Origin: CAIMUS01 sp046347625
Lineage (GTDB): Bacteria > Pseudomonadota > Gammaproteobacteria > Competibacterales > Competibacteraceae
Reading direction: 5' to 3'
NCBI GenBank assembly: GCA_046347625.1
Contig: JAXMFU010000001.1
Span: forward strand, 248,001-312,000
DNA length: 64,000 nucleotides
Of this stretch, positions 43,124 to 52,254 are shown piece by piece (the stretch's first letter is position 1; every line of letters begins with the position of its first letter). A program made the translations under genes and the position numbers. The notes beneath the pieces were generated by a model, which had not been told where the DNA came from, did no database searches, and was given only the letters and a program-made list of their open reading frames with translations.

Positions 43124-44581
43124 GTCAATGATATCGCCTTTACCATGGCCGGGTGCCGCCGGCCGCCGGGCGCCGGCCAATGGCAGGGGCTCCAGCACTG
43201 CTACCGTCAGCCGGTCGTCGGTCAGATATTTACGGGCCACCTCGCGAATTTGCTCGGGCGTTACCGCCCGTACCCGCGGGACATAGTCGTCCAGCGCCTG
43301 CCAGCCCAGGCCGACGGTCTCGTAAACGCCCAGGCGCATCGCCTGATAGAACAAGGAATCGCGCTGATAGATATCGGCGGCGACTACCTGAGCCACCACC
43401 CGTGCCAACTCCTCGGGCGTGACGGGTTCCTCCCGTAAACGCTGGACCTGGGCGCGCAGGGCGCGCTCCAGTTCGGCGGTCGTATGTCCTGGGGCGGGAT
43501 TGGCCGCCAGCGTAAGCAGTTCTTCCAGGCGGGATTGCAGATCGTAGTTCACGCCCACCGAGGCGGCCAATTGGCTGCCCCGCACCAGTTCCCGGTTCAA
43601 GCGTGCACTCTCGCCACCGTTGAGGATGCCGGATAATACTTCCAGCGCATAAGGTTCCCAGGATTGCTCCGCCGTTTTCAGCACCGGTACCTTGTAACCC
43701 AGGATCACATACGGCAACTCCGCCGGGGTCTTGACCGTCAGCCGGCGTTCGCCCTGCTGTGGAATTTCCGGGGTAAATCTAAGCGTTGGCAATTCCCTTG
43801 CCGGCAGGGGACCGAAATGCGTCTTGGCCAGGGCCATCACCTGCTGGGGATCCACGTCGCCCACCACCACCAGGGTGGCGTTATTGGGCGCATACCATTG
43901 CGCATACCAGCGCTTTAAATCGTCGGCCCGTAACGACTGAATATCGCTCATCCAGCCGATAATGGGATGACGGTAAGGGCTGGTGGTATAAGCAGAGGCG
44001 GTAAATTGCTCGTAGACCAGGCTTTCCGGTGAATCTTCCGTGCGCAGCCGGCGTTCTTCAGCGACCACCCGCAGTTCTTTGACAATAGCTTCATCGGTCA
44101 GCAGCAGATGGCGCATCCGATCCGCCTCCAGCCGAAAACTGATTTCCAGGCGGTCTTTTTCCAATTGCTGGAAATACGCCGTATAATCGCGGCCCGTAAA
44201 GGCATTTTGATTGCCGCCGTTGGCCGCGATAATCCGTGAGAATTCGCCCGGTCCCACGCTGGGTGTTCCCTGGAACATCATGTGTTCCAGGGCATGCGAC
44301 AGGCCGGTCGTACCGCTGTGCTCGTAGCTGGAGCCGACTTTATACCAGACCTGGGAAACCACCACCGGGGCGCGGTGATCTTCCTGAACCAAAAGTTTAA
44401 GACCGTTGTCTAGCTTGAATTCGTGCACCCTGGCGGCGACAGGGGCGGCGGCGTCTCGCCGCTGCTCGGCCGTGGCGGCATCCTGCCGCTGGTCAGCAGC
44501 CTGAGCCACTCCGACCAGGCACAGCATTAAAGCCGCCAGAAACCGATAGCCTAAGGAAACATAGCTGTTGCGACGCTGCAT
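43121..44581 (-). CDS. Zinc-dependent M16-family peptidase, periplasmic
   Basis: A 486-residue protease with signal peptide (SYVSLGYRFLAALMLCLVGVAQA). The inverted zinc motif HALEHMMFQ (HxxEH, His about 91) and the third ligand Glu about 75 residues on (VKELRVVAEERR) are intact. The rest (YFQQLEKDRLEISFRLEADRM, YAPNNATLVVVGDVDPQQVMALAKTHFG) is family standard. The ATG at 44581 was chosen over 44599 since the former begins the signal peptide cleanly. It forms a pair with the inactive homologue downstream. Confidence 0.92.
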
Positions 44582-44676
44582 TATCGACCTTATTAGCAAC
44601 CTTATTGAACCTTAATTAAACGGTCAGGACCGATCGTCATCGCGATCGACACTCAGACCCTTTACCGGTAAACCGA

Positions 44677-45762
44677 ATGAGCATTTTCAGGAAAAAAGAC
44701 GTGCCCGAAGATCAGGCCGCCGAGTCGGTAGACAGCAAAAAGCCCGGCCTGTTCGAGTATTTGAACAAACCGATCCACTTGCCTTTTAAGAAATCCAGGG
44801 TATCGGCGGAAGACGAGGCCGGGACAGCGGCAAAACCCGAGCGCTTCGCCCGCCTCAAGAGCCGCCTGAAAAAAACCCGGCAGGGACTGGCGACGCTATT
44901 CCTCGGCAAGAAAGCCATCGACGAGGACGTCTTGGAAGAACTGGAAACCCGGCTGTTACAGGCCGATGTCGGGGTCGATGCCACCACCACCATCATCCAG
45001 CAACTGACCGAGCGGGTCTCGCGCAAGCAACTGACCGATGTGGACGCTTTACTGCATGCCCTGCGCGAGGATATGCTCGCCATCCTCGGCCCGTGCAGCC
45101 AACCCCTGCATCTCAATCCCGCCCGCCAGCCTTATGTCATCCTGATGGTCGGCGTCAACGGTGTCGGCAAGACCACCACCATCGGTAAGCTGGCCAAGCG
45201 GCTACAGCAGGAAGGCCGTTCCGTCATGTTGGCCGCGGGAGATACCTTCCGAGCCGCGGCGGTGGAACAACTCCAGGTGTGGGGCGAGCGCAATCAAATT
45301 CCGGTCATTGCTCAACACAGCGGCGCCGATGCCGCCTCGGTGATCTACGATGCGATTCAGGCCGCCAAGGCACGCGGGATCGAGGTGCTGATCGCCGATA
45401 CCGCCGGGCGGCTGCATACCAAATCCAACCTGATGGAAGAATTGAAAAAAATCAAGCGGGTGATCGGCAAGATCGATCCCACCGCGCCGCATGAGATGCT
45501 GCTGGTGGTGGATGCCGGGACCGGCCAGAATGCGCTTAACCAGGCGCTGCAGTTCCATCAGGCGGTCGGACTGACGGGCATTGTCCTGACCAAGCTGGAC
45601 GGCACCGCCAAGGGCGGCATTATCTTTGCCATTGCCAAGCGGCTGGGCCTGCCTATCCGTTTTATCGGCGTCGGCGAAGCCATCGAGGATTTGCGAGATT
45701 TCGATGCCGAGGAATTTGTCACCGCCCTGCTGAGCCAGGAGGAGGGTGAGGCCGAGCTTTAA
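44677..45762 (+). CDS. ftsY: Signal recognition particle receptor FtsY
   Basis: A 361-residue SRP-GTPase docking ribosome-nascent chains to the membrane. A short charged A-domain (1-65) is followed by the N domain (RLKSRLKKTRQGLATLFLGKKAIDEDVLEELETRLLQADVG) and the G domain with GVNGVGKTTTIGKLA (about 159-173), DTFRAAAVEQL, ADTAGRLHTK and TKLDGTAKGG. In enterobacteria it precedes ftsE-ftsX-rpoH; here rpoH comes next after 131 nt and ftsEX are missing. Confidence 0.96.
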   Translation: MSIFRKKDVPEDQAAESVDSKKPGLFEYLNKPIHLPFKKSRVSAEDEAGTAAKPERFARLKSRLKKTRQGLATLFLGKKAIDEDVLEELETRLLQADVGVDATTTIIQQLTERVSRKQLTDVDALLHALREDMLAILGPCSQPLHLNPARQPYVILMVGVNGVGKTTTIGKLAKRLQQEGRSVMLAAGDTFRAAAVEQLQVWGERNQIPVIAQHSGADAASVIYDAIQAAKARGIEVLIADTAGRLHTKSNLMEELKKIKRVIGKIDPTAPHEMLLVVDAGTGQNALNQALQFHQAVGLTGIVLTKLDGTAKGGIIFAIAKRLGLPIRFIGVGEAIEDLRDFDAEEFVTALLSQEEGEAEL

Positions 45763-45893
45763 TGGACATCGGGGGACCTACAGGGCTGCCAAGATAGCGC
45801 GATTGCCCTGGGGAACCTACCGCACTGTTAGCACTCTAAGGTGGAGATTGCTAAAATAAGTGAAAGTTGTCCTTATAAGGGAGACAGCATCGC

Positions 45894-46793
45894 ATGAGCA
45901 CTACCGCACTAGTCCCTGGAGCCACGACTCTGCCAACGATCAAAACGATGCAGCTACCGGCGCCTGTCGATAGCCTGGACAGCTATATCCAGCTTGTCAG
46001 CAGTATTCCCATCCTTAGCGCCGAGGATGAGCGGGAACTGGCCTTGCGGTTGCAGCAGCGCAACGACCTGGATGCAGCGCGTCAACTGGTCATGTACCAT
46101 TTGCGCTTTGTTGTCCACATCGCCCGGAGTTACAGCGGTTACGGTCTGCCGCTGGGCGATCTGATCCAGGAAGGTAATATTGGCCTGATGAAAGCGGTCA
46201 AGCGCTTCGATCCTGCGCACGGCGTCCGCCTGGTATCATTTGCGATTCACTGGATCCGGGCGGAAATCCATGAGTTCATTCTGCGTAACTGGCGCATTGT
46301 CAAAATCGCCACGACCAAGGCGCAACGTAAGCTGTTTTTCAATCTGCGCAGCAATAAGAAGCGGCTGGGGTGGTTCAGCCGGCAAGAAGTCGATGCCGTG
46401 GCCCAGGATCTGGGCGTCAGCAGTGACGAGGTACTGGAGATGGAATCCCGCCTGAGCGGGCAGGACATTTCCTTCGATCCCTACCCCGGCAACGGGGGTG
46501 AGGAGGAAAGCGATCATCTGGCACCGATTGCCTATTTGCAGGACACCCAAGCCGACCCGGCGGAGCGACTGGAACAGGAGGACTGGGAAGACAAAGTCAC
46601 CACCGGTCTGACGCAAGCGCTCGCCAACCTGGATGCCCGCAGCCGTGATATCGTCGAGCGGCGCTGGTTCAGCGACAACAAGCCCACCCTGCATGAACTG
46701 GCCGCCGAATATAAAGTATCCGCCGAGCGGATCCGGCAACTGGAAAGCAACGCGATGAAGAAGCTGCGCGCCGCCCTGCCGGTTGCCGTGTAG
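45894..46793 (+). CDS. rpoH: Heat-shock sigma factor RpoH (sigma-32)
   Basis: A 299-residue alternative sigma factor. Region 2 (LRFVVHIARSYSGYGLPLGDLIQEGNIGLMKAVKRFDP, FAIHWIRAEIHEFILRNWRIVKIATTKAQRKLFFNLR) includes the RpoH box QRKLFFNLR unique to sigma-32, needed for FtsH-controlled turnover; region 4 ends TLHELAAEYKVSAERIRQLESNAMKKLRAAL. It controls chaperone genes; the groESL operon in this window also has a CIRCE element, so two heat-shock systems coexist. Start ATG at 45894 follows AAGGGAGA. Confidence 0.96.
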   Translation: MSTTALVPGATTLPTIKTMQLPAPVDSLDSYIQLVSSIPILSAEDERELALRLQQRNDLDAARQLVMYHLRFVVHIARSYSGYGLPLGDLIQEGNIGLMKAVKRFDPAHGVRLVSFAIHWIRAEIHEFILRNWRIVKIATTKAQRKLFFNLRSNKKRLGWFSRQEVDAVAQDLGVSSDEVLEMESRLSGQDISFDPYPGNGGEEESDHLAPIAYLQDTQADPAERLEQEDWEDKVTTGLTQALANLDARSRDIVERRWFSDNKPTLHELAAEYKVSAERIRQLESNAMKKLRAALPVAV

Positions 46794-47277
46794 TCGTCGG
46801 TAGGAGCGGCTAACGCATAATCAGTTAGCTTTCCTATCGAGGGATTTCCTGAAAAGCTTATACCGGTGGGCCCTGTCTTTTAACCGTTCAGTCCCTCACA
46901 GACAAACCACCCCGGCGCTACGCGCCACCCCTCCAAAAAGAAAAGTAGTTAGTGGCTAGTGGCCGGAAGGGTTCTTCCCAAGCCACAAGCCACAAACCAC
47001 TATCAGCAGTTGTCAGCATGCCACAGCAAGATCAGCCTCAGTAACGGTATCGACTATTCCGCCGCCGTGAGCCTGCTGTCGGCCCGCAACGGGTCGGCGG
47101 CTTCCCAGAGTCCTGTTGCGATGGGTTGAATGTTCATTAGGATTCAGTAACCTACATCAAAAGCTTGTACCCGCTAAAAAAGGACTTTAGTTTATCAACT
47201 GGATTCGAGCATAATAAATCAAACATCCTCTAAATTATTACCAGAATGTAGCGACAAGATCCTTGAAGGAACCCGCT
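46794..47277. other. Spacer between rpoH and the GGDEF/EAL gene
   Basis: About 480 bp without a gene. It holds a palindromic CCCCGGCGCTACGCGCCACCCC string near 46909, a short heptamer stretch (TAGTTAGTGGCTAGTGG and inverted CAAGCCACAAGCCACAAACCAC, 46946-46998), and an AT-rich region (47150-47260) that may contain the promoter of the next gene. Confidence 0.5.
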
Positions 47278-50200
47278 ATGCAAATCTTCTCGAAACCGGG
47301 CCGGACAATCTGGCAACAGGCTGGAGCTATCGCGCTAATTTATTGCCTTGTCGGCACTATCTGGATAGTGGTATCGGACCAGGTACTCAGTCTCCTCTAC
47401 AAAGACCTTGCCCAGCTTACCCGATTGCAGACCTTCAAGGATTGGTTATACATCCTGGTAACCACTGTGGTGATATTTTTGCTTGGCTACCGCCAGCTCC
47501 GCACGGACGCGGCACTGCAACAGGACTTGAAAGCGCTGAATCGGCTCTATGCGGTACTGAGCGATATCAATCAGGCGATCTTGCGGATTGCCGAGCCACA
47601 GGCTCTGTTCGCAGAGTGTTGTCGTTTGGCTGTCGAAGATGGTGGTTTCCGCATGGCCTGGATTGGTCTTGTCGATGATACCAACGGCCGGGTGGACATC
47701 GTGGCCCACGCCGGTACCACGGGGGATTATTTGAACAAACTCGACATCCTGCGGAACGATCCGGTCCGCGGCGGTGGCCCCACCGGGAGTGCACTTCGAC
47801 ACGGGCGATACGCCCTGTCCAACGACATTGCACACGATCCGAACATGCTTCCCTGGCGCGATGACGCCCTGCGGCTCGGCTACCGCGCCTCGGCGGCTTT
47901 TCCGCTATGGGTGGCCGGCAAAGTAAGGGGAGTTTTCAACCTTTATGCCGGCGAACCCGGCTTCTTCGATGGCGAAGAACTCAAGCTGCTGGATGAACTG
48001 GCGTCGAACATCGCCTTTGCCATGGAATCCGCCGACCGCGAAGCCCGCCGGCGGCGTTCGGTCAAGGCCCTGAGAGAGAGCGAGGAACGCTACCGGCTGC
48101 TGTTCGAGCAAGCCTTGGATGGGATCGGTCTGGCGGAGGCGGATACCGGCATTATTCTGGACTGCAACGCCGCGCTGGCGGCGTTGGTCGGCCGAACAAA
48201 ATCCGAGCTGCTGGGACAATCGCACAAGATTCTTCATCCTCCAGGGGAAGACTGGGGCGCCGTTTCCAAAACCTTCGCACAGCATCGCTCGGACAGAGCC
48301 AGGGAAGTGCTCGAAGCGCAGGTGATCACCCCCACAGGGGAATGTAAAACGGTCGAAATCAAGGTCAGTATCTTCGAGTGTAATGGCAAGCGGGTGGTGC
48401 AGGCGCTGTTCCACGATGTCACCGTCCGCAAGGAGATCGAGAAGGTCCTGCGCGACAGCGAAGAACGCTTCAGGACCATTTTCGACTCGGTCAACGATGC
48501 GATTTTTGTCCACGATATCGAGAGCGGCGCAATTCTCGATGTCAACCGTAAAATGTGTGCGGTGTACGGCTATACCCGTGAAGAAGCCTTGCAACTCGAT
48601 GTCGAAGCCTTGAGCCTGGGTGAACCACCCTACACGCAACGAGAGGCCCTGGCATGGATGAAACGCGCGGCTCAAGGAGAGCCGCAGATCTACGAGTGGC
48701 GGGCAAAGGATAAGCAGAGCCGTCTATTCTGGGTCGGGGTCAATATGAAACGCGCGACAATAAAGGGCAGGGATCGGCTGCTGGTTGTCGTGCGCGATAT
48801 TACCGAGCGCAAGCAGGCGGAAGAAGCGCTGTCCAAGGAAAAGGAACGCGCCCAGGTCACGCTCCATTCGATCGGCGATGCGGTTATCACTACCGATGCC
48901 GACGGGATCGTGCAGTACTTGAATCCAGTGGCGGAAAGATTGACCGGTTGGACCACGGCCGCGGCCCAGGGTCAACCCCTGGCTCAGGTGTTCAACATCG
49001 TCAACGAAGAAACCCGGCAAGCCATCTCCGACCCGGTGAAACGCTGCCTTGCCGAAGGTCCTCTCGCGGGGCTGGCGAATCATACTCTCTTGCTCAGTCG
49101 GGCCGGCCAGGAATATGCCATTCAGGATTCTGCGGCGCCTATCCGGGGGCCTCGAGGCGAACTGTTCGGCGCCGTGCTGGTGTTCAGGGATATCACTGAA
49201 GCGAGGCGGCTGTCACAGACTATTTCTTATCAGGCGGCACACGACGACCTGACGGGGCTGATCAATCGACGCGAGTTCGAGCGCCGGCTGCAACGGGTAT
49301 TACACACGGCCCGCTTCGAACAAACCGAACATGCGCTGTGTTACCTGGATCTGGACCAATTCAAATTGATCAACGACACTTGTGGTCATATCGCGGGCGA
49401 TGAGCTACTGCGGCAGATAAGCAGCCTGCTGAAGGAACAGATCAGAAAACGTGACACCCTGGCCCGGTTGGGTGGCGATGAGTTTGGGGTATTGATGGAA
49501 CATTGCTCGGTACAGCAAGCCTGGCGGGTGGCGGATGCCCTCCGTACGGCGGTGGAGAACTTTCGTTTTATTTGGGAGGATAAATATTTCAGCATCGGGG
49601 CCAGTATCGGTCTGGCGCCCATCGTCCCGGCCGGCGGCAATATCGCCACGCTTTTAAGCGCTGCGGATGCGGCCTGTTATATGGCCAAGGAACAGGGGCG
49701 CAATCGAATCCACATCTATCAGCCGGACGATGCCGAACTGGCGCAACGGCATGGCGAGATGCAATGGGCCACGCGTATTCCCCGGGCCCTGGAAGAAGGC
49801 CGCTTCCGGCTGTTCTGGCAGCCGATTGTTCCGGTGATTCGCGCTAAAGACCAACGGCAACATTTCGAGTTGCTGCTTCGCCTGGAGGACGAAATCGGCC
49901 ACCTGATCCCCCCTGGCGCCTTCCTGGCCTCCGCCGAACGCTACAATCTCTCGACCCGTCTGGATCGCTGGGTAATCAACGCCGCCTTTGAATGGCTGCT
50001 CGCCCATCCACACCAACTGCGGCAGTTGGGTCTGTGCACCATCAATCTTTCCGGCCACTCCATGAGTGATGACAGCTTTCTGGCATTTATCATGCATCAA
50101 TTCGAGGTGACCGCGATTCCCCCGGCAAAAATCTGCTTTGAAGTCACGGAAACGGCGGCAATTGCCAACCTGACCATGGCGACCCAATTTATCAAAGCAT

Positions 50201-50508
50201 TAAAAGAACGCGGCTGTTGTTTCGCCCTGGACGACTTCGGCAGCGGTCTCAGTTCGTTTGCCTATTTAAAAAATCTGCCCGTCGATTTTCTGAAGATCGA
50301 CGGCACCTTCGTAAAGGATATTGCGGACGATCCTACCAGTTGCGCCATTGTCAAATCCATCAATGAGATCGGACAGATCATGGGCAAGCAAACCGTCGCC
50401 GAATTTGTGGAAAACGAACCGATCCTGGAAAAATTGCGACAGATGGGCGTCAATTATGCGCAAGGGTATCTCATCGGACGGCCGATGCCGCTTAAAGGGA
50501 TGCCGTAA
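47278..50508 (+). CDS. Membrane-bound GAF/PAS/GGDEF/EAL cyclic-di-GMP enzyme
   Basis: A 1076-residue signalling protein. Two membrane helices (about 15-35 and 55-75) precede a GAF domain (about 85-250, FRMAWIGLVDD...GVFNLYAGEPGFFDGEE), three PAS domains (about 265, 395 and 525; RYRLLFEQALDGIGLAEAD, RFRTIFDSVNDAIFVHD, TLHSIGDAVITTDADG), a GGDEF domain with intact RLGGDEFGVL, and an EAL domain. The EAL motif reads ELL but keeps its Glu, and INLSGHS, FEVTETA, DDFGSG, LKIDGTF, VAEFVENE and QGYLIGRP retain the metal and catalytic residues, so both synthesis and breakdown are possible. The ATG at 47278 follows AAGGAACC. It stands alone. Confidence 0.93.
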   Translation: MQIFSKPGRTIWQQAGAIALIYCLVGTIWIVVSDQVLSLLYKDLAQLTRLQTFKDWLYILVTTVVIFLLGYRQLRTDAALQQDLKALNRLYAVLSDINQAILRIAEPQALFAECCRLAVEDGGFRMAWIGLVDDTNGRVDIVAHAGTTGDYLNKLDILRNDPVRGGGPTGSALRHGRYALSNDIAHDPNMLPWRDDALRLGYRASAAFPLWVAGKVRGVFNLYAGEPGFFDGEELKLLDELASNIAFAMESADREARRRRSVKALRESEERYRLLFEQALDGIGLAEADTGIILDCNAALAALVGRTKSELLGQSHKILHPPGEDWGAVSKTFAQHRSDRAREVLEAQVITPTGECKTVEIKVSIFECNGKRVVQALFHDVTVRKEIEKVLRDSEERFRTIFDSVNDAIFVHDIESGAILDVNRKMCAVYGYTREEALQLDVEALSLGEPPYTQREALAWMKRAAQGEPQIYEWRAKDKQSRLFWVGVNMKRATIKGRDRLLVVVRDITERKQAEEALSKEKERAQVTLHSIGDAVITTDADGIVQYLNPVAERLTGWTTAAAQGQPLAQVFNIVNEETRQAISDPVKRCLAEGPLAGLANHTLLLSRAGQEYAIQDSAAPIRGPRGELFGAVLVFRDITEARRLSQTISYQAAHDDLTGLINRREFERRLQRVLHTARFEQTEHALCYLDLDQFKLINDTCGHIAGDELLRQISSLLKEQIRKRDTLARLGGDEFGVLMEHCSVQQAWRVADALRTAVENFRFIWEDKYFSIGASIGLAPIVPAGGNIATLLSAADAACYMAKEQGRNRIHIYQPDDAELAQRHGEMQWATRIPRALEEGRFRLFWQPIVPVIRAKDQRQHFELLLRLEDEIGHLIPPGAFLASAERYNLSTRLDRWVINAAFEWLLAHPHQLRQLGLCTINLSGHSMSDDSFLAFIMHQFEVTAIPPAKICFEVTETAAIANLTMATQFIKALKERGCCFALDDFGSGLSSFAYLKNLPVDFLKIDGTFVKDIADDPTSCAIVKSINEIGQIMGKQTVAEFVENEPILEKLRQMGVNYAQGYLIGRPMPLKGMP

Positions 50509-50624
50509 AGGGTACGGTAGGCGTTGCATACCCTTATATCTTGATTCTGATCTTCCTATCATGAGACAGAATCCCCGACTGATCATCGGGCCGGAGACGG
50601 GGCAAGACGTGCGTACCCTTGTAG

Positions 50625-50720
50625 GGCTGTAGGGTGCGTCCTACGCACCTTCGGCTTTTCTGAGCCACCAAACCGGGCGACGCTATAGTAACCCGCGTGG
50701 GCAGGCAAGCTGCCCACCCT
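50625..50720. repeat. REP-like palindrome and element fragment
   Basis: GTAGGGTGCGTCCTACGCACC (about 50630-50650) and a fragment of the GTGGGCAGGCAAGCTGCCCACC type (50698-50720) sit between convergent genes. Confidence 0.6.
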
Positions 50721-50722
50721 TC

Positions 50723-51538
50723 TCATCGTCCCTTATAGTCTCCCGCCCGTTTTTCCAAAAACGCATTCAGCGCTTCGATATGATCTTCGGTGTGATGACA
50801 CAAAGCCTGGAAACAGGCGCACAGATCGAGAAAATCGGGTAATTCCAGCCGTTGTGCCAGCTTCAACAGACGCTTGGTGAAGCGCACGGTCTGCGGCGGC
50901 TTGGCGGCAATGGTGGTGGCCAGTTCTTTGGCGCGGGGCAGCAGTTCAGTCGGTTCCACGACCTCCAGTAACAGCCCGATCGCCTTGGCTTCGGCGGCCT
51001 TGACCGGGCGCCCGGTGAAAGTCAGCTCCGCCGCCCGCTGATATCCGACCAGGCGTTGTAGAAACCAGGCGCCGCCATCGCCGGGAATGATCCCCAGATT
51101 GATAAAAGTCTCTCCCAGTACCGCCTGAGTGGAGCCGAGGCGGATATCGCACATACAGGCCAGATCGCAGCCGGCACCGACCGCCGGACCATTCACGGCG
51201 GCGATCACGGGAATCTCGGCGCTGTGCAGCGCCAATGGAATGTTCTGAATTCCCTGCCGATACTGCCGCTGAATCTCCAGCGTGGTGCCGCCGAAGGTGC
51301 CGGTCCGGTCGCGCATCTCCTTGATATTGCCGCCGGCCGAGAAAGCACTACCGGCACCGGTCAGGATTAATACGGAAACGGTCTCGTCGCGATTGGCCCA
51401 CTGGAGGGTGGTTACGATATCGGATACCAAAGACGTGCCGGTCAAGGCATTGCGGACATCATCGCGTTGAAAAGTCAAAACGGCGACCCGGTTTTCCAGG
51501 CTTAGAGAGGCATCCTGCAATTGCGGTAGATCAGGCAT
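50723..51538 (-). CDS. Enoyl-CoA hydratase/isomerase family protein
   Basis: A 271-residue crotonase. The oxyanion loop FSAGGNIKEM (about 70-79) and the second oxyanion Gly in VNGPAVGAGCDLACMCDIRLGS (about 111-132), followed by FINLGIIPGDGGAWFLQRLVG with the Asp of a non-hydratase-like centre (E. coli-type hydratases have two Glu; here GIIPGDGG), suggest a crotonase with some other isomerase-type or uncertain activity. The start codon may be 51538 (AGGG 8 nt upstream), 51544 or 51547. It is a single gene. Confidence 0.87.
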   Translation of the reverse strand: MPDLPQLQDASLSLENRVAVLTFQRDDVRNALTGTSLVSDIVTTLQWANRDETVSVLILTGAGSAFSAGGNIKEMRDRTGTFGGTTLEIQRQYRQGIQNIPLALHSAEIPVIAAVNGPAVGAGCDLACMCDIRLGSTQAVLGETFINLGIIPGDGGAWFLQRLVGYQRAAELTFTGRPVKAAEAKAIGLLLEVVEPTELLPRAKELATTIAAKPPQTVRFTKRLLKLAQRLELPDFLDLCACFQALCHHTEDHIEALNAFLEKRAGDYKGR

Positions 51539-51584
51539 TGGCATCACCCTAAGTTATTAAAAGCTGAACATCATTCTGCATGGA

Positions 51585-51670
51585 TAGGAGCGGGCCATGA
51601 CTTGTATTGGTAGGAGCGGGCCATGCCCGCGACTGGTGCCGGTAGGAGCGGACCATGCCCGCGACCGGAG
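51585..51670. repeat. Three tandem REP-like copies GGTAGGAGCGGGCCATG(CCCGCGAC)
   Basis: Copies at about 51585, 51610 and 51640 repeat GTAGGAGCGGGCCATGCCCGCG with small changes. They lie between the enoyl-CoA hydratase start and the small membrane protein end, both on the minus strand. Confidence 0.75.
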
Positions 51671-51700
51671 CGCTTGAACTGCCAGGCGAAAAGGCATGCC

Positions 51701-52066
51701 TCAGCCGCGACGCCGACCGCGGGAATTACCGTTAGTCGGTTTGCTTACGGTCGTGGTGCCGGCATCATCGGTGTCGCTTTCCAGGTGCGGTATCAATTCC
51801 TGCCGCTCGGGTCTGTCAAGCGGCTGGCGTGGGTCGCCGGTGGCCTCCGAGGTTTGGGGCTGCTTGCTCAGCGAGAGATGCAACTGCCTGAACAGGCCGC
51901 CAATCCTCTGTTCCCAGGCCCGCTGGCTTTCCGGCGACATATCCGCATAGATAAAGGCGATCACCCCACCCAGCAGCGTAACGCCACCCAGCAATAAGAT
52001 CAACGGCTGGAGGAAGGCAATACCGAGCAACGTCAGAATCAGTAATAAATAATGTCTTATCTTCAC
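51701..52066 (-). CDS. Small inner-membrane protein of unknown function
   Basis: A 121-residue protein with one long or two short hydrophobic helices (HYLLLILTLLGIAFLQPLILLLGGVTLLGGVIAFIYA) and a polar C-terminal tail ending in basic RGRRRG. A GTG start at 52066 is supported by GGAGG 5 nt upstream; an ATG at 52081 lacks a ribosome site. No family recognised. Confidence 0.6.
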   Translation of the reverse strand: MKIRHYLLLILTLLGIAFLQPLILLLGGVTLLGGVIAFIYADMSPESQRAWEQRIGGLFRQLHLSLSKQPQTSEATGDPRQPLDRPERQELIPHLESDTDDAGTTTVSKPTNGNSRGRRRG

Positions 52067-52254
52067 AATGCCCTCCTGCATCGGGGGAGCGGATGATGGC
52101 GGCCTTGAAGTTCACGAAAACTTTACCATGGCGTTCCCGACTTTGACCATGGCCAGGCGGTAACAGGGGGGTGGGCCTGCCCTTGCCAGGAAAATCACAT
52201 ACGTTAAAAAGCGTATCATATAGCCTTCATCCAACTGGTTCAGGGAGAAAAATC

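Noticed and set aside
47040..47130. A short GC-rich stretch before the GGDEF/EAL gene read as a gene fragment
   Set aside because: It gives a partial peptide-like reading (ATGCCACAGCAAGATCAGCC onward) but no frame long enough or similar to a known family.
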